The position numbers were made by a program, and so were the translations under genes. A model generated the notes under the pieces. It made no database searches, was not told where the DNA came from, and worked only from the letters and a program-made list of their open reading frames with translations. A stretch of 14,766 nucleotides of DNA, from the NCBI GenBank assembly GCA_003223995.1, contig QHYA01000003.1, positions 1 through 14,766 of the forward strand, given 5' to 3'. This document shows, one piece after another, positions 5,872-13,002 of the stretch. The DNA comes from Acidobacteriota bacterium (GTDB lineage: Bacteria > Acidobacteriota > Polarisedimenticolia > QHYA01). Within the stretch, counting starts at the first letter, position 1. Each line of letters begins with the position of its first letter.

Positions 5872-8271
5872 TCAATGATAGATGACCAGGTTGTTGTGGC
5901 CGGGATCGACGTCCACGCTCGAGACCCCCGCGGGGAGCTCGACGCGGAAATCTTGCTCCGGCTCGTCCATCATGAACAGCTTCGCCGATCTCTGGCCTCC
6001 GGAAACCTGATAGACGAATGGGACCAGCAGCTTCTTGAAATGAGCCGTGTTTTGTTTGAGGTGCCCTGCGACGTATGTCCTGTCCCCCTCGCGGATGATC
6101 GACTTCGACACCTGCAGCTCGGGGATTCCCGGCTCCTTGATCCACTGGTCGAAGAACCACTTCATGTCCTGGCCGACCGCCCCGGAAGTCTCTCTGGCGA
6201 AGTCATCCGTGCTCATCATCTTTCCGGCGTATTTCGTCACCATCGTTTTGAGGAGAGAAAAGAAACGGTCGTTGCCCATCATGGTCCGCAGCATGTGAAG
6301 GACGAGAGGCCCCCTGCCATAGACGATCTCTTGGTATTCGCTATGCCTGGTCCAGTCGCCGACGAGGCGCCCGGCCTGGTAGATGGAGACGGAGTTCTTC
6401 GACATGTCCGTCATCTGCCACCAGTCATCGAGCAGCAACTGCATCCGCTGGGTCTGCTCGCGCGCATCCTTGCCCGAAGAGGAATAGACGATGGCCGAGA
6501 GATACTCCGACATGGATTCGGAGATCCAGTTGTCCTTCTGCCAGCTCGCGGGGGTGACGAGGTTGCCCCACCACTGGTGGGCGATCTCATGAGCGAAGGC
6601 ATGGTTGTTCCAGTCCTTCAGACGGTCTCCCGTCTTGTTCAGGACCCTGGCCAGGAGCTGGCCGGAGACCAGAATCAGACCAGGCGGGGAATGCATGAAC
6701 CACCCCACCTCCTCGATCTCGACGATGTCGATCTCCTTGAAGCGGTAGGGTGAGAGCAACCGGGCGTATCCATCGAGCAGCAGGGACGCGGCCTGCGCGT
6801 AGGCCTCGGGGGCGCGAGGCTTGTCGTGGGCATAGATGCTCATCCGCACCTTCAGGCCGTTCTTCTCCGCTTCAGAGCGCTGGAACTTCCCGATGAAGAG
6901 CGTGGGCCCGGAGGTCGGCTCGTCCATGCGAGCCTCGAAGACAGTCGAGTCTCCGTCCTCTTTCAGCGCGACGAGCGTTCCGGCAGCGACTCCTACATAG
7001 GGCTTCTTCGTCCGGACCTTCCAGTGACAGGAAGCCCTCGTCGAGTTCTCCCACGGCGGATTCGGGTACCAATGCCCGCCGGCAGCGAACCAGTAATACT
7101 GGTCGCCGTCCTTCCGGTTGAGGAAGTGATAGCCGAGGTCGAAGGTCAGATCGAGTGTGGCTCCCTTCGGCGGGGCTTCCGGAAGCTCCACCAGCAACTC
7201 GTGGTACTTGTGGGAATAGGGCAGCTCGCGGCCGTCGCTCGTCTTGATGGACCGCACGTCGAGCGTGCGCGTCTTCGACCTCCAGTTGTTCACTGCGCTC
7301 TCCCGATGATTGTAGAGACCGAACGGCAGGAGCCTTCCGGAGCTTCCATCGAAAAGGAGCGTCTCGTGGACCTGGACTTCGGCGTCCCGGTTGTTGTCCG
7401 TGCTCAGGGAGAATTCGAGGCGGCTCACCTGCACGGGCGCCTGGGCCCGCTTCTCGCCAATGAGCTGGCGGCTCACGACATTGTAGTACCTTGCGCTCAG
7501 AGCGCCGAAGACATTGCTAGCGAGGAGGAGCTGCTCCTCCTTCAAGATGGTCGGATCGTGGAAGTAGAAGGGCTTGACGATCTGGCTGTCGATCTGGCCG
7601 AAGACCATGCCGGAACCGCCGTCCAGCACGGCCAGCGCGGCGGCGTGATCGATCCCGAAGTCCGCGTCGTCCGCCTTCTGGAGCAGCCTCGACAGTTGCG
7701 AGGTGACCGACTCGGGACCGGGCTTGCTGGAGCGTTCTCCCGGGCCGAGGATCTCGTCCAGGAGGGACCGGCTGGAGACAAAGAAGCACCCTCCGAGGTC
7801 CTCGGAGAGGACCCCGTCCCGATAGGCGTTCGTGCTCACGTTCGCGAGGATGTTCTTCTCGATGCTCTGGCGGTCGGCAGCATCCTCGGAGGTGTAGATG
7901 TATCGGCCGGAGCCGTCGAACAGGAATCCTGCCTCCTTTCCGGACGCCGTCAGGATGGGGTAGAGGGTTCCGGAGCGAAAATAGATCTTCAAATGGCCCA
8001 TGTGGAATTCTCGCCCGGCCGCGTCGTAGCCGCTTCCCGCGCGGAGCGACGCGTAGTCATCGAGAATCCCCTGCAGCGCTGGAAAGGGGAGGGATTGGGG
8101 GGAGGATTCTGCCTCCTTGGCCGAACCGCCGCCCGATTGGGACGTTGCCGCATCGTTCGAGGCCGCAGGCGGCATGACCGCCTGTCCGGCGGGCTGCGAG
8201 AAGGCCCGGGCAGCAATAAAGAAGAAAAGCAGGCCCGCTGTCGCGACCCTCACGACAATGCGACGAATCAT
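5872..8271 (-). CDS. Secreted M1-like zinc metallopeptidase (gluzincin)
   Basis: A 799-residue protein with a signal peptide: MIRR, a hydrophobic core to about residue 20, and possible cleavage near ARAFS/QPA. It is probably periplasmic or surface-exposed. The zinc site is HEIAH (His561, Glu562, His565) followed by WWGN. The likely third ligand is Glu585 in ISESMSEYL, and Tyr651 in VYGRGPLVLHML matches the catalytic Tyr of M1 aminopeptidases. Nineteen residues separate His565 and Glu585, one more than the standard 18. About 430 N-terminal residues precede the catalytic domain and include a part I do not recognise. The C-terminal domain has the M1-like WFFDQWIKEPGIPEL. GGAGGGG lies 9 bases before the ATG. 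Activity would be cleavage of N-terminal residues from peptides; specificity is unknown. Confidence 0.88.
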   Translation of the reverse strand: MIRRIVVRVATAGLLFFFIAARAFSQPAGQAVMPPAASNDAATSQSGGGSAKEAESSPQSLPFPALQGILDDYASLRAGSGYDAAGREFHMGHLKIYFRSGTLYPILTASGKEAGFLFDGSGRYIYTSEDAADRQSIEKNILANVSTNAYRDGVLSEDLGGCFFVSSRSLLDEILGPGERSSKPGPESVTSQLSRLLQKADDADFGIDHAAALAVLDGGSGMVFGQIDSQIVKPFYFHDPTILKEEQLLLASNVFGALSARYYNVVSRQLIGEKRAQAPVQVSRLEFSLSTDNNRDAEVQVHETLLFDGSSGRLLPFGLYNHRESAVNNWRSKTRTLDVRSIKTSDGRELPYSHKYHELLVELPEAPPKGATLDLTFDLGYHFLNRKDGDQYYWFAAGGHWYPNPPWENSTRASCHWKVRTKKPYVGVAAGTLVALKEDGDSTVFEARMDEPTSGPTLFIGKFQRSEAEKNGLKVRMSIYAHDKPRAPEAYAQAASLLLDGYARLLSPYRFKEIDIVEIEEVGWFMHSPPGLILVSGQLLARVLNKTGDRLKDWNNHAFAHEIAHQWWGNLVTPASWQKDNWISESMSEYLSAIVYSSSGKDAREQTQRMQLLLDDWWQMTDMSKNSVSIYQAGRLVGDWTRHSEYQEIVYGRGPLVLHMLRTMMGNDRFFSLLKTMVTKYAGKMMSTDDFARETSGAVGQDMKWFFDQWIKEPGIPELQVSKSIIREGDRTYVAGHLKQNTAHFKKLLVPFVYQVSGGQRSAKLFMMDEPEQDFRVELPAGVSSVDVDPGHNNLVIYH

Positions 8272-8300
8272 GGGTTGGTTCCCCTCCGGATCGCGCCAAT

Positions 8301-8328
8301 CCTATAGGCAAACCCTTCATTCTCGCAA
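8301..8328 (-). promoter_or_regulatory. Candidate sigma-70-like promoter of the M1 gene
   Basis: On the minus strand TTGCGA (8323-8328) and TATAGG (8301-8306) are spaced by 16 bases, each matching the consensus at four of six positions. Together with the strong Shine-Dalgarno this gives a leader of roughly 22 bases. Two pairs of short direct repeats lie just upstream of the -35 box. Confidence 0.4.
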
Positions 8329-8339
8329 GACGAAGCTGC

Positions 8340-8383
8340 GCACCGAGCGCACCGAGAGGTTGCCGCAATCGATAGCAATCGAT
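8340..8383. repeat. Two pairs of short tandem direct repeats upstream of the M1 promoter
   Basis: GCACCGAG occurs at 8340-8347 and 8349-8356, and GCAATCGAT at 8365-8373 and 8375-8383. The second pair has a 10-base period, one helical turn, and contains the palindrome ATCGAT. Both pairs lie in the 142-base gap between the amidohydrolase stop and the M1 start, upstream of the candidate -35 box, where an activator could bind. Confidence 0.4.
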
Positions 8384-8413
8384 CCCTTCGTTGGGGCGCG
8401 GCGCAGTTGTCCG

Positions 8414-9682
8414 CTACCGGCTTCGCTCCAGCTCCTCGGGCCGGTAGGCGGCGCCGTTCTTGACGACGAGCACGACCGAATCGCTGTTCTCGATCTTCTC
8501 CAGCGGATTGCGCTCGAGCACGACGAAGTCGGCGAGCTTTCCCGGCTCGATCGAGCCGAGGTCGCGATCGAATCCGAGCGTCTCGGCCGGGGCGAGGGTC
8601 GCCACCCGGAGGGCCTCCATCGGGGTCATCCCTCCCTGCACGAAGGCCCACATCTCCCAGTGCGGGCCGAGCCCCTGCATCTGCCCGTGGCCTCCCAGAC
8701 ACACGCGCCCTCCCGCCTCCACGACCTTCTTGGCTGAAGCCGCCACATCGATGTGGTGCCAGTCCTCGTCGTCGGCCATGACGCTGCGGATCCTCGCTCT
8801 CGTGTCCACGACTCCTTGCGGGACGTAGCGGAGGAGCTTCTCGTCCTTCCACACCTCGTTGTGCTGGTAGAACCAGTGGTCGCCCATCAGCCCGCCGTAG
8901 GCGACCAGCAGCGTGGGAGTGTACGAGGTCCCGCTCCTCGCAAGGAGCGTCACGACGTCCTTGCGGAGAGGGGTGACCGGAAGCGCGTGCTCGATCGTCG
9001 TGTGCCCGTCGAGGAGGAACGTCAGGTCCATCTCCAGATCTCCGCCCCCTTCCGGAACGACTTCGACCCCCTCCTCGCGGGCGGCCTGGATGATCCACTG
9101 ACGCTGCACCCGGCGGGGCTGCATGTAGGACTTCACGGTGAGGGCGCCGAGGGACTTCATCCGGCGGATGTGGTGCCGGGCGTCGTCGAGCGAGTTGACG
9201 ATGGCCCGGTCCGGATCGTCCGCTCCGTACAGGATGAAGCCGGTCGAGAAGATCCTCGGCCCGGTCATCAGACCGGCCTCGACCATCTCCGACTGGCCGA
9301 AGACCTCCTGCGAGCTGGCCGAGGGGTCGTGGGTCGTCGTGACGCCATAGGCGAGGTTCGCCAGGTACTTCCAGGGGCGCTGGGGAAAGATGTCGAGCGT
9401 GGAGTAGTGCAGATGGGCATGCTCGTCGAAGAGCCCCGGGATGATCGTGCGGCCAGACACATCGACCACTTTCGCACCGGCGGGGACCCGGACCTCCCCG
9501 ACCCGCCCGACAGCCCGTATCCGGTCCTCCTCGACGAGGATCGTGCCGTTCTCGATCACCTCGTCGCCTTTCATTGTCACGATCCGCGCGCCCGTGTATG
9601 CCGTCGAGCCCGACGGCTTCGCTCTGGGGACCGTGAGCGCGATCTCGATCCCAGACGGTGATAGACCGGACCGAAGATCCAT
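8414..9682 (-). CDS. Amidohydrolase domain, probable 3' part of a frameshifted propeller-amidohydrolase gene
   Basis: From the first possible ATG (9682) this gives 422 residues of an imidazolonepropionase-like amidohydrolase. The N-terminal beta sandwich (YTGARIVTMKGDEVIENG) is followed by IIPGLFDEHAHLH (metal ligands His88 and His90), VKSYMQP with a Lys at the usual bridging position, DGHTTIEHALPVTPL, and the closing GSIEPGKLADFVVLERNPLE. Where most relatives have Asp as the last metal ligand, this protein reads LGGHGQMQGLG. To my memory that is a feature of the propeller-fused subfamily. In known relatives the propeller and this domain are one chain. Here the propeller is read in another frame, with the switch near 9650. 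GGAGG lies 12 bases before 9682, so separate re-initiation is possible, but a frameshifted single gene is more likely. The substrate is unknown, perhaps a cyclic dipeptide or N-acyl amino acid. Confidence 0.8.
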   Translation of the reverse strand: MDLRSGLSPSGIEIALTVPRAKPSGSTAYTGARIVTMKGDEVIENGTILVEEDRIRAVGRVGEVRVPAGAKVVDVSGRTIIPGLFDEHAHLHYSTLDIFPQRPWKYLANLAYGVTTTHDPSASSQEVFGQSEMVEAGLMTGPRIFSTGFILYGADDPDRAIVNSLDDARHHIRRMKSLGALTVKSYMQPRRVQRQWIIQAAREEGVEVVPEGGGDLEMDLTFLLDGHTTIEHALPVTPLRKDVVTLLARSGTSYTPTLLVAYGGLMGDHWFYQHNEVWKDEKLLRYVPQGVVDTRARIRSVMADDEDWHHIDVAASAKKVVEAGGRVCLGGHGQMQGLGPHWEMWAFVQGGMTPMEALRVATLAPAETLGFDRDLGSIEPGKLADFVVLERNPLEKIENSDSVVLVVKNGAAYRPEELERSR

Positions 9683-11655
9683 GTCAGCGTCCGGCCTCCG
9701 TCCGCCCACCCGACCCACTCTCCCCCCTCGTCGGTGAGCTGCCCCAGGGGAAGGCCGCTCTTCTCGAGCGAGACCTCTACTGTCTGGGTTCCAACCTGGG
9801 GGAGCGCCGTGACGTAGGCGTTGTGCAGCTCGTTGAAGGCGACCCAGCGGCCGTCGGGCGAGACGGCCGCCTCCTCGGCCTTCGCGAAGCGCAGGTGCGC
9901 TTTCCTGTCCGTGCCGTCGAGCTTCACGGAGACCAGCAGGGTCTTGGGAGGCTCGTGTTGCTTCTCGGCTGGCTCGTCCTCGACGAAGAAGATCCGCTCG
10001 CCGTCGCGGGAGAAGGCCGGCCGTGTCATCCTCCGGTTCTCTCCACGGTTTTTCGTCCCGATGACGTAGTGGCTGGGTCCTCCCTCGATGCTCACCCAGT
10101 GGATCTCGTGCCACAGCTCGCGGCCGAGATCCTCGTCGCGGAAGGTCGCGCCGCTCCCCTTCAGATAGACGACCTTCTTTCCGTCGGCCGAGAAGGACGG
10201 GTTCGCATACTGTCCCGGGTACTGGGTCAGCTTTCGCGGCGGGGTCGGCTCCTTGCTCCCGGAGGGTTCGCCGGACATGACCCAGACATCGCCGCCGTTC
10301 CTGTCGTTCCAGGTGACGAAGGCGAGGAGCTTTCCGTCGGGGGAGAATGCCGGGCAGTACTCGAGATCCTCCAGTCTCGTCAGTCTCGTCGGGGTCCCCG
10401 ACGGCAGGTCCATGACGTAGAGGTGCCCCACGGCCGAGAAGACGAGCCGCTTGCCGTCGGGGGATTCGACAGGCCAGCGGATGATCCGGGCCCTCACGGT
10501 GTCCCCGCCGAGCTGGTGGGGGAAGCGCAGCGCGTCGGTCACTCGCTGCTCGACGGAGGCGTTGAAGGGAACGCCGGCGCGGGAGCCGGTGGAGGCGTCC
10601 CAGCGCCAGATCTTCCCATCGGCCGTGGCAAGGATCGAGCGGCTGTCGGGAGTCCAGGCGAAGCCCGGAAACACGCCATGAGAGGCGAATCCTTGCTGTT
10701 CGTCCCGTTCGAGGCCCTCGGCGAGAGTGCGGATCTTCCCAGTGTTCAGCTCCATCACCTCGAGCACGGTCTTGGCCCTGATCCTGCGGACGTAGGCGAG
10801 GCTCTGCCCGTCGGGAGAGGGAGTCGGTGCGGCGGCTCCTCCGAACTCGCCGGTCAGCGGCACGACCTGTCCGGTCTTGCGGTCGAAACGCTTGATCTGC
10901 CAGATCCCCGAGTAAACGTTGCTGTCGTAGCGGTAGCGGCCATCCCGGGCGGAGAAGTAGATGAACCGGCCGTCGGGTGAAAAGGACGGGTCGGCCGCCT
11001 CGGGCTGATCGTCCTTCTTGGTGATCTGGATTCCCTGGCCCCCCTTGATGTGCCACATCCACAGCTCCCTGGTGCCGATCGAGGAGACATCGGTGAAATG
11101 CCTGCGGCCGACCAGGTAATCTCCGTCCGGTGACCAGGCGGGCGAGTTCACGTCGGTCTCCTTCTCCTTGCTGATCTGCCGCGCGTTCTTCCCCTCCGGG
11201 TCGCAGATCCAGAGGTTCTCGGTGCCTCCCCGGTCGCTCGCGAACGCGATCCACTTGCCGTCCGGACTGAAGCGGGGCTGGATGTCGTAGGCGGGTCCGC
11301 TCGTGATCCGCTTCGCCTCTCCGCCGGAGATCGGCAGGATGTAGAGGTCCCCGAGAAGGGAGAAGACGACCTGCCGTCCGTCGGGGCTCACGTCGAGACT
11401 GATCCAGGTCCCTTCGTCGGTCGTGAACGAGACCGTCTTCGACGGCCCGTGGAGCTCGTCGATCTTCCAGGGCTTGTCGGAGTCGGCCTTCTCCTCCCGC
11501 GCGGCATCGGCGGGCTTCTGGCCGGAGGAGGCGCGGATGCCTCTCGTCGAGGCGGCGAAAGGAGGCGCGAGGGCCGGCAGGCCGGCCAGGAGGGCGACAC
11601 TGGCGGTCAGGGCGGCGAAGCGAAGCGGCGGAGAGGCGCCAGGAAGAAGCTTCAC
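9577..11655 (-). CDS. WD40/PD40 (TolB-like) beta-propeller domain, probable 5' part of a frameshifted propeller-amidohydrolase gene
   Basis: A frame of 692 residues with a signal peptide (MKLLPGASPPLRFAALTASV, hydrophobic to about residue 34). It carries about eleven PD40-type repeats of the form S-P-D-G-x-x-(L/I/V)-x-(F/Y), such as SPDGKWIAFASDRGG and SPDGKLLAFVTWND, enough for two propellers. The GTG at 11655 is chosen because GGAGGA ends 4 bases before it and because it leads directly into the signal peptide; a TTG at 11667 is in frame but poorly placed. The recognisable propeller ends at FGPVYHRLG. The remaining residues (about 25, Arg/Ser-rich) read the amidohydrolase region out of frame until the TGA at 9577-9579. 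In relatives an Ala/Glu/Lys-rich linker joins the two domains; here it is missing. The protein is probably exported; the propeller may present substrate or form the assembly platform. Confidence 0.82.
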   Translation of the reverse strand: MKLLPGASPPLRFAALTASVALLAGLPALAPPFAASTRGIRASSGQKPADAAREEKADSDKPWKIDELHGPSKTVSFTTDEGTWISLDVSPDGRQVVFSLLGDLYILPISGGEAKRITSGPAYDIQPRFSPDGKWIAFASDRGGTENLWICDPEGKNARQISKEKETDVNSPAWSPDGDYLVGRRHFTDVSSIGTRELWMWHIKGGQGIQITKKDDQPEAADPSFSPDGRFIYFSARDGRYRYDSNVYSGIWQIKRFDRKTGQVVPLTGEFGGAAAPTPSPDGQSLAYVRRIRAKTVLEVMELNTGKIRTLAEGLERDEQQGFASHGVFPGFAWTPDSRSILATADGKIWRWDASTGSRAGVPFNASVEQRVTDALRFPHQLGGDTVRARIIRWPVESPDGKRLVFSAVGHLYVMDLPSGTPTRLTRLEDLEYCPAFSPDGKLLAFVTWNDRNGGDVWVMSGEPSGSKEPTPPRKLTQYPGQYANPSFSADGKKVVYLKGSGATFRDEDLGRELWHEIHWVSIEGGPSHYVIGTKNRGENRRMTRPAFSRDGERIFFVEDEPAEKQHEPPKTLLVSVKLDGTDRKAHLRFAKAEEAAVSPDGRWVAFNELHNAYVTALPQVGTQTVEVSLEKSGLPLGQLTDEGGEWVGWADGGRTLTWIFGPVYHRLGSRSRSRSPERSRRARRHTRARGS

Positions 11656-11736
11656 GGGTTCCTCCAAAGATGAACGGGCGCCGGGCGGACCGGGCCCGTC
11701 CAGGGACGTTACGAGGCATCAGGGAATACGAGAAGT

Positions 11737-11762
11737 GGGGGCGGGAGTTTCGGGGGCAGGGG
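11737..11762 (+). other. G-quadruplex-type motif
   Basis: Four G runs (GGGGG, GGG, GGGGG, GGGG) are separated by loops of 1, 6 and 2 bases, which meets the usual G3+N1-7 rule on the plus strand. It lies about 80 bases upstream of the propeller GTG, on that gene's template strand, between it and the barrel-protein stop. Confidence 0.45.
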
Positions 11763-11771
11763 AGTTATGTG

Positions 11772-11790
11772 AGCGGGAAGCGCGCCCGCT
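11772..11790. terminator. Weak hairpin downstream of the outer-membrane protein gene
   Basis: AGCGGG (11772-11777) and CCCGCT (11785-11790) pair around a 7-base loop, about 90 bases past the stop of the barrel gene. No T tract follows on the minus strand, so the terminator call is weak. Confidence 0.2.
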
Positions 11791-11880
11791 GCCTCCGCTG
11801 CGGGCCGTAAGGAACGCCGGTGCGGAACGGTTGATTCCCCGGAACTGGTTCTGACCCCCTGGCGCCGGATGCGGCAGGCG

Positions 11881-12774
11881 TCAGAAGGTGTACGCGTAGG
11901 CCAGGAACAGCTCGAAGTCCGGAGCCGCGTCGGCAAGTCCGACGGCCGCCGCTCCGCGCAGAAGGTGATGCCGGGCCGGATTCCACTGAAGGCCCGCGGT
12001 GAGCCGGACGTCGCTGTCGGCGCCCGTATAGCGATCCGATTCGATCGTGATCTCACCCGACCAGTGGAGATCCTCTTGCCATTTCCCGATGATCCCCGCA
12101 CCCAGGAATACGGAGGTTTTTCCCTCCAGGGGGAAACCGAGGATGTTGGTATTCCTGTTGAACCGAAAACCGAGGTGTCCGACTCCGATCAGGTTCCCGG
12201 CGGGCCCGCCGGCCAGGTCTCCCCGCACGGCGCCGAAGACCGCCGGAACGAGCTTCCCGTTCCCGAGCCCTTCATCCTCCGAGCCTGTAGGAAACGTCAG
12301 TGAACCTCCGAAGGCAAGCTGCATCGGTCCGTTTATCACGCGGTACTTCCCGAAGACATCCAGATCGCTCGCGCCCGATTCGCCGGTGAACTTCTTCGTG
12401 TCGCCGGGGCGGAATATCCCATGGTCCAGGTCGTAATCGACATAGGAGATCCGGCCTCCGACCTCGACGTTCTTGGCCGGGCTGACGGCCATCACGCCGG
12501 TGAGCAGGACTCCGTCGGCCTTCTCGACGGGTGGAACCGCGCCCCGCGGCACGCGGAGCTGCCCCTCCCACCACTGGCTCGTGATGGCCGCGTCGGTGAA
12601 GAACTGCTGGAAGAGCCTCAGGTTCTCATTATCTTCCCGAGCTCTCGACGGCGGAGGCGCCGTCTCCTGCGGCGGCGGGGGCGCCGTCTCCTGCGCCATT
12701 GCCGCGGAGAGGCAAAGCAGGCTCAGCAAAGCAGCGATTCCTGACCAGCTCTTTCGCGAGTTCGGGGGCTTCAT
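11881..12774 (-). CDS. Probable outer-membrane beta-barrel protein
   Basis: A 297-residue protein with a clear signal peptide (basic MKPPNSRKSW, hydrophobic core, AMA/QE cleavage near residue 27). A Pro-rich stretch follows, with the octapeptide QETAPPP repeated twice, then NLRLFQQFFTDAAITSQWW. The rest alternates hydrophobic and polar residues with many Gly and aromatic positions (VEVGGRISYVDYDL, AFGGSLTFPTG, VGHLGFRFNRN) and ends in AYAYTF, the terminal Phe typical of barrel insertion signals. Segments such as FPTGSEDEGLGNG recall transporter-type barrels of the phenol-degradation MetA-like and DUF3187-like groups. Function and cargo are not known. GGAGGG lies 8 bases before the ATG. It runs in the same direction as the propeller gene, 225 bases upstream of it, so co-transcription is uncertain. 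Confidence 0.75.
   Translation of the reverse strand: MKPPNSRKSWSGIAALLSLLCLSAAMAQETAPPPPQETAPPPSRAREDNENLRLFQQFFTDAAITSQWWEGQLRVPRGAVPPVEKADGVLLTGVMAVSPAKNVEVGGRISYVDYDLDHGIFRPGDTKKFTGESGASDLDVFGKYRVINGPMQLAFGGSLTFPTGSEDEGLGNGKLVPAVFGAVRGDLAGGPAGNLIGVGHLGFRFNRNTNILGFPLEGKTSVFLGAGIIGKWQEDLHWSGEITIESDRYTGADSDVRLTAGLQWNPARHHLLRGAAAVGLADAAPDFELFLAYAYTF
12656..12695. repeat. 16-base direct repeat within the barrel gene
   Basis: GGCGCCGTCTCCTGCG occurs at 12656-12671 and 12680-12695, a 24-base period equal to eight codons. It encodes the doubled QETAPPP unit after the signal peptide. The unit probably arose by slippage and may vary in copy number among relatives. Confidence 0.75.
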
Positions 12775-12813
12775 CTGTTAGTCCCTCCGGGAGTGGGCAT
12801 GGAGCGCCGTGGA

Positions 12814-12830
12814 GCCGCTATGATAGCGGC
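12814..12830. promoter_or_regulatory. Perfect palindrome over the candidate -10 box of the barrel gene
   Basis: GCCGCTAT-G-ATAGCGGC has 8-base arms around one central base. On the minus strand it contains TATCAT (12820-12825), a five-of-six match to a -10 box, 45 bases before the barrel ATG. A repressor operator is a natural reading. No good -35 hexamer was found, so the promoter itself is uncertain. Confidence 0.4.
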
Positions 12831-12864
12831 GGTTGGTGCATTGCGCTACAGAAAAAGGCTTGAG

Positions 12865-12967
12865 CCGCATTATTAAGTTGACGAATCTACCTGCTGCGGC
12901 TTTCCCGGAGCTTCGCTGGCTGAAAGCGATGACTGCGCCTCGCTACGGTGTTTCGTGAACAATGCGG
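12865..12967. mobile_element. Possible miniature inverted-repeat element
   Basis: CCGCATTATT at 12865-12874 and AACAATGCGG at 12958-12967 are inverted copies with one mismatch, bounding 103 bases with no gene. An internal inverted pair, GCTTTC and GAAAGC, lies between about 12899 and 12927. It sits in the 228-base gap between the glutamate dehydrogenase stop and the barrel start. No target duplication or transposase is visible, so this could be a MITE, an insertion-sequence remnant or chance. Confidence 0.35.
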
Positions 12968-13002
12968 GTTGATCTGCGGCTCTTGGGAACCTGGGCCAGG
13001 AC

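Noticed and set aside
6826..8307. A 493-codon open frame on the plus strand, antisense to the M1 gene
   Set aside because: It lies opposite a clear metallopeptidase. The protein is rich in Arg, Glu, Val and Leu without motifs, as expected for an antisense frame in GC-rich DNA.
9646..9656. Programmed ribosomal frameshift joining propeller and amidohydrolase
   Set aside because: The junction lacks a slippery heptamer such as A AAA AAG, and no downstream pseudoknot was evident. A mutation or an assembly error is simpler.
9658..10980. A 440-codon plus-strand frame antisense to the propeller gene
   Set aside because: It shows no recognisable domain, and the opposite strand has repeated PD40 motifs. 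It is a shadow frame.
9683..11719. Upstream part of the long minus-strand frame that continues from the amidohydrolase
   Set aside because: Its translation is Arg-rich and motif-free, while the alternative frame carries the signal peptide and propeller repeats. Only the part from about 9682 down is real.
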